64,000 bases of DNA from positions 5,756,616 through 5,820,615 of the forward strand of contig NC_061774.1 in assembly GCF_022458985.1 (NCBI RefSeq). The letters run 5' to 3'. Of this stretch, positions 59,253-64,000 are shown piece after piece. A program made the translations under genes and the position numbers. This stretch comes from Mugil cephalus (taxonomy: Eukaryota; Chordata; Actinopteri; Mugiliformes; Mugilidae). The notes under the pieces were generated by a model that was not told the DNA's origin, searched no databases, and was given only the letters and a program-made list of their open reading frames with translations. Position 1 is the first letter of the stretch. Each line of letters opens with the position of its first letter.

Positions 59253-62200
59253 ATGGACACTGAAAAGTCAGAGTCAGACAGGTAAATTTACCCAAGACTG
59301 CATGGTAATAGTCTCTTATTTAAGGGACTAAATACCAGTAAGGTGTTGCTAAAATTTCCTCTGACACTGTCAACCTCAACCTAACTCAGTGTTTCTCAAT
59401 TCCGTTCCTCGGGACCCACTCCCCTGCATGTTTTGGATGTTTCCTTCCTCCACCACACCTGATTCAAATGAATGGCTCCTTATCGACCCACTGCAGAGCT
59501 TTAAGACGGGCTGATCATTTGAATCAGGTGTGGAGGAGGAGGGAAACATCGGAAACATGCAGGGCAGTGGATCCCGAGAAACGGAATTGAGAAACACTGA
59601 CCTAACTCAATGAGTACAAATTAATATCTATGGTGCAAAATACCTGCCCAGCTATGTAGACCTGGTAATAAGGATTTGCTAACGCTTCAGTTTGTCTTAA
59701 TCAAATTATTTTCCTTGTGTTTTAGTCCTGATGGAATTTCAGACTCTGGCAGTGACTACGAGGTCACACTGAAGTCCTCAAAACGCAGAAAGCATGTCAG
59801 AGAACCAAGTGTGAAACTGGTAAATCTCTTTAGAAATATTTCACTGTCACTGAGATACTATTCATTTAGCCAGCGAATAGATCAAGGCTATGGTCTTGTC
59901 TGAGTTTGTTATTTTTACAGTATTGTCAATCCTTAGATTCAAGGATCAGTACAACTTGTAGTCAGAACAGCAGCAACATTTTAATACATATCTAATGCCT
60001 ATTCTTTATCTTGTCAAGATTTCCACTAGTTCAGTTGAGTACATCAATTCATGCTAAATCCCTAAATAAATCTCTTTCATCTCAAGCCACCCAAGAGACC
60101 CAAGCGTAATCCTTCATTGAGGGTGACATCCAGGCCTAGTAATAGCCCCATCCCCACACATCCGGACCCCTCAGTGCAGCAGCAGCCACCCTCCCATGGG
60201 ACATCCCGGCAGGTCTCCCCTAGACCCGCGAGGAGCCTGAACAAGGGGAGCCAGGGTATCAGTGCAAAGGACATCTACGACGCTGTCTGCTCTGGAAAGA
60301 GTGCCATGGTGGTGAGCGAACCCTCAGCTGAAGAGCATAGAAGAAAGGGGGAAGGTAACACGGAGATAAACACATGAATGGAAGGAGGTCCTGATGTTGG
60401 CATGTGTAATGAGAAGGGAAACTAGCTGACAATGAAAGGGGTTATCACATGCAGTCACTGGCTGACTGATGTGATCCGAGAGAATCGCCTTTGATACGCA
60501 AAGAGGAAGGGGCACTCTGATTGGTCCATGTAGTCAATGATTGACAGCCCTAGTCAATTTTAAGTATTGGCTGTGCTATGACCATTTTCTTTGGGCTGAG
60601 ACTACAAAAGGAGGACCATGTAAGAAAGGGAGGACAAAGAAGTGTCATGAGCAGCAATAAAGAGTGTCACTACAGTAAAGATGGTGGTTCTGAATGAAGG
60701 AACAAGGGAGAAGCAAATTAAGCAAATCTGGAAATACTTCAGAAAATCTGTTTTGAAAATCTTTCATATATCTTAGCTCATTTGGACCTTTTAATGTTGG
60801 TGAATAAAACTGGCATTTAAGAAAGTCAAAAAATACAGGTATAATGGCTAAAGGATGGAGCGCGCAGACCCCATATGTTACAGAGAAAATCCCAAAAGGC
60901 CAGTGCCAGGAGAGAACGTTAAAGCTCAAATCAATAATGTTGTTCAAATGGTATATTCTTATTATATCCATCTGTCCTTTGATCTGTGCGCAGTGTTCTC
61001 ATTGGCTGTTTTCTCCCTGTCAATCTTAAGACGGTGGTGGACGAGTGGCTGGACAGCTACAAGCAGGACCGAGAGGAGGGCCTTCTGGTCCTCATCAACT
61101 TCATTGTGAAGTCCTGCGGATGTGGAGGTCAGAGGTTAAGAGAGGGGCCAGGAGATGGGTATTAGGGGGTGGGGGTCATTGTTTGAGAGATTATCTTTCC
61201 GTTTCCAGCAGTATTGATATTTCAGTATGCTTACGATGTCTAGGTGCTGTGTTAATCCTTTGTCTGTTGTGAATACAATATCATTATTTTTGTGACAGTG
61301 GAAGGAAAATGGTGGAAAGGTGCAATTTCTGGTTAAAGAAAAGAGCCACAATTATTGTAATATTTGGATTGCAGAGGTACAGGTGGACACACTGTTTGAG
61401 TTTAAATCTTAATGTGGATCTGTATTTTCTTTTTTATGTATTGTCCAGGTGTTGTTAGCAGAGAGATGTTGGACAGCATGCAGAATGCAGAGATCATCAG
61501 CACACTAACCAAAGAGTTCAATGAGGTGAGAGAAACAAAATAATCATTTTTGTAGAGTTTTGTAGAAGTGTATCCTACAAAAAAACATTATTCATTGTTC
61601 TTTTTCACATTATCTGTATTGAAGTTTGAATTTAGTTTTCATCTTTCTTCTTTATACAAATAAGTTGAGCAACTCAAATGACCTCCGTGTCCCAAGAGAT
61701 TACGACCGGAAGGATGGAGCACGGCATGATGGAACGCAATAATTAAAATCTAATGCTGATAAATGAGCACATTAATGAGTTAATCACTTTGGTTTTCCTC
61801 TAACGTAATTGCTATTGTGTTGGAGAACAAACTACACGTTTCTGTCTCAAATCACAGTACTTAGTGTAATGTAGGTAGTTAAAGCTGTTTTCTTAGCTTG
61901 TTTCTTCCTTTTCCTCTAGGATTCAGTGAGGTACCCTTTATGCGCTCCAGGTCCCCAGCTGAGGCATTTCAGGGCTGGGCTGTGTGAGTTCGCTAGGGTT
62001 CTAGTGCGCTCCTGTCAGAATAATCTCATCTATGATGAATTCCTCTTCCCGTCCCTGCTGGCGCTGCTCACTGGCCTGTCCGACTCTCAGGTCCGAGCCT
62101 TCAGGCACACTAGTACCCTTCTTGGTAAGCTGGCATAAAGTAGACACACATACGCGCACACACACACATACACGCAATGATTTCTACAGTTTATTTTGCT

Positions 62201-63892
62201 GATAAATAAAAAACATTTTTCTTCATTGGGGTTAAAAACTTACACTTGATGTCCAAAATACAATCGGACTGATAAATGACCTATTATATAGGTCATTTAT
62301 ACCTTTTGATAGATTGATTTTGCCACACAACAAAAAGAAGATCAGCAGCTTGTCAATAATGTGATTAGGCTGTTAAGTATCATACATTATTGGCAAGAAT
62401 TTACTCGTTTCTTAAATACAAGATACATTGTGGCTCTAATGTGACTAATGCTTTTACTGGGAGTACCTTTTCCCCAAAGGTAGAAAATAATGGTTTATCT
62501 TGTTAGTTTTTTTCTGTAAATTGGAGCAAAACGACTCATGTTGATAGATGCAGCACTGTCAGTGTTGTGTAGACTCTTATTTTATTTTTCTTTATTAGCC
62601 ATGAAGTTGATGACGGGGTTAGTAGAAGTGGCTGTGGTTGGGTCGGTTCGGCTACAGACCACCCAGCGACGGTACGACGTGGAGACCAGGGCGCATGACA
62701 GATCCTCTGATAGACTGGCTGAGCTTCAGGCCACCATCAATGAGGTGAGACATGCAAAAATACTGAGTCCAGTGCAAACACACACACACAGTGTACATAA
62801 ACATGAAGGTCATGACATCGGAGCAATGATGTCGCCTTTATACAAAGAAATGGATGATAGCACCAAGGATAAATGTCCAAGTGTTCAAAGCAATATTTCT
62901 GAAATATACAAACTGACCATGTGGTTGGTTTTAAATGGTTTGATTAGAAGAGAACATTCAGCCAGAGTACATAATTTACTTGATACCGTTTCAGATCTTT
63001 CTCTCCAGATTTGGAATTATGGGAACAACAGTTAGTACAAAGCCTGGAAGCTGGACTAACTTCCCCGCATACAGATGTTTTGTGGCATAAACCTGGTCTG
63101 GAACCACTCTGGCCCAGAACACAATCAGTTTCCATCAAAACCCACCCAAACAATCGAATTGTTTTGGTGGGTTTTATGCAGTGACACACAATGTCTCTGA
63201 TGTAGGATTATCCAGTTCAGGTATTTTTTTCTCTGTATCAGTTGAAACATAATTAAATGTAAATGCTGTGTAATTCGTATCAAAGTATGAGTCTGGCTAA
63301 GGCCAGTTTTGAAGCTCAGTGCTGTGTCTTTGTTCGTCACCATCTTGCCAGTGCTGGACTTCACGACACTGGCTGGTGATGTCAAGGCTAATACCTTACT
63401 AGCAACTTAAGACTGTACCCACTTCCCTAATTCTATAAACGAAAGCCCTAATATAATTAAGGCTTGTATTGAGTTGTGCAAAAGTCCACCCCTCTACACT
63501 TGTTATGAATAATGAAATGGTCTATAGAGACAGCACTTCCTCAGGTTGGGTGATATCATTTCTCCTTGTCTAGTAACTGCACTGATAATTATTGCTGACT
63601 TGAACGATTGGCTGGTGTATGAAAAAATCATTTGAGTTACTGACGTATTCTTGTATATATGTGAGTATGGCTGCATCTATTTTCTATGTTGCAGTTGCGA
63701 GAGAACAGTGAAGAGCTCTCCTCCATGATGAACGCAACTTTCCGTGGTGTGTTTGTGCACCGTTATCGGGACAGACTCCCTGAGATCCGGGCAGCATGCA
63801 TTGAGGAGTTGGGCCTTTGGCTGAGAAAGGACCCCGAGAACTTCCTAAACGATGGATGTCTGAAATACCTGGGATGGACCCTGCATGACAAA
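59253..63892 (+). CDS. stag3: Cohesin subunit SA-3 (STAG3), N-terminal exons, runs off the window
   Basis: STAG3 is the meiosis-specific stromal antigen subunit of cohesin, needed for chromosome axis formation and sister cohesion. Eight coding exons join in frame: 59253-59281, 59726-59819, 60087-60311, 61031-61127, 61449-61525, 61920-62124, 62599-62744, 63695-63892 (357 codons), the last ending at a GTAAAC donor with more to follow. Readable parts: start [10 protein letters not shown]; basic Pro-rich stretch [30 protein letters not shown] and [24 protein letters not shown]-domain [20 protein letters not shown] and [20 protein letters not shown]; then the stromalin conserved domain [20 protein letters not shown] and [16 protein letters not shown]. 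These match the STAG family throughout. STAG3 rather than STAG1/2 is chosen from the short, divergent N-terminus and the gpc2 neighbour. Confidence 0.9.
59387..59599. mobile_element. hAT-type MITE in stag3 intron 1
   Basis: 213 bp. The ends are near-perfect inverted repeats (CAGTGTTTCTCAATTCCGT and its complement), flanked by an exact 8-bp target duplication ACCTAACT (59379-59386 and 59600-59607). The 8-bp duplication and CAGTG terminus are hAT hallmarks. The inner part is also palindromic (CACACCTGATTCAAATGA against TCATTTGAATCAGGTGTG). Confidence 0.93.
62745..63694. other. stag3 intron, 950 bp, no gene
   Basis: The reading frame of the preceding exon stays open past its donor for about 95 codons (to 63033), but the donor GAG|GTGAGA and the exact family match across the junction show it is intron. 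It contains a short hairpin at 63137-63175. Confidence 0.7.
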
Positions 63893-64000
63893 GTAAACAC
63901 AAATACGAAGGGCAAAGTGTTACTATGAAGTCATTCCTTTACTATTTACAGTGGGAAATATCATGTGTAACAGCAGTAGCACATGTCTGTCTTCTGGCCT

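Noticed and set aside
62538..63035. 165-codon plus-strand open frame as a separate gene
   Set aside because: The first part is stag3 exon 62599-62744; the remainder is intron beyond a clear GTGAGA donor.

Overview
The window is a piece of a teleost fish nuclear chromosome, probably from a percomorph-like species, which I cannot name. The evidence is (i) genes of the novel immune-type receptor (NITR) type, a family known only from bony fishes; (ii) vertebrate multi-exon genes with GT/AG introns; and (iii) a dense load of fish-type mobile elements (Tc1, Harbinger, hAT MITEs, Ty3/gypsy, a Rex/L2-like LINE, tRNA-SINE). All exon boundaries below were read by eye from splice sites, frame continuity and remembered family motifs. 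No alignment or database search was run.

Left part (about 2-34 kb): a NITR cluster, all on the minus strand. It holds two decayed relics (2.3-3.7 kb and 4.7-5.7 kb), one intact six-exon gene with an ITIM tail (14.5-18.7 kb), two truncated copies (23.2-24.0 kb and 24.7-25.0 kb) and one copy complete in architecture but stopped by a single nonsense codon (26.8-28.2 kb). Non-coding blocks after the genes are themselves duplicated (copies near 20.4-22.3, 25.7-26.4 and 33.1-33.7 kb), so the cluster grew by tandem segmental duplication. Transposon insertions that postdate duplication can be dated relative to their empty paralogous sites (Tc1 at 28.5-30.1 kb; an 887-bp TA-flanked element at 22.3-23.1 kb). 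Between the relics and the intact gene lie a degenerate tandem array of a two-exon family of unknown function (5.9-8.3 kb) and two fragments of a THAP-domain element in opposite orientations.

Middle (31-45 kb): transposon graveyard (Harbinger, LINE, a 78-bp Tc1-type MITE, Ty3/gypsy pol) plus the scattered exons of a dead laminin-binding-type integrin alpha gene (36.6-43.2 kb, plus strand), with a gypsy relic lying between two of its exons.

Right part (46.4-64 kb): two intact genes arranged head to head. Glypican-2 (minus strand, 11 exons, 584 codons before the stop) encodes a GPI-anchored heparan sulfate proteoglycan. Stag3 (plus strand, first eight coding exons, continuing past the window end) encodes the meiotic cohesin subunit SA-3. 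From memory this GPC2/STAG3 neighbour pair and orientation is also that of human 7q22. The 2.6-kb space between the two start codons holds three CCAAT boxes spaced exactly 31 bp apart, upstream of stag3.
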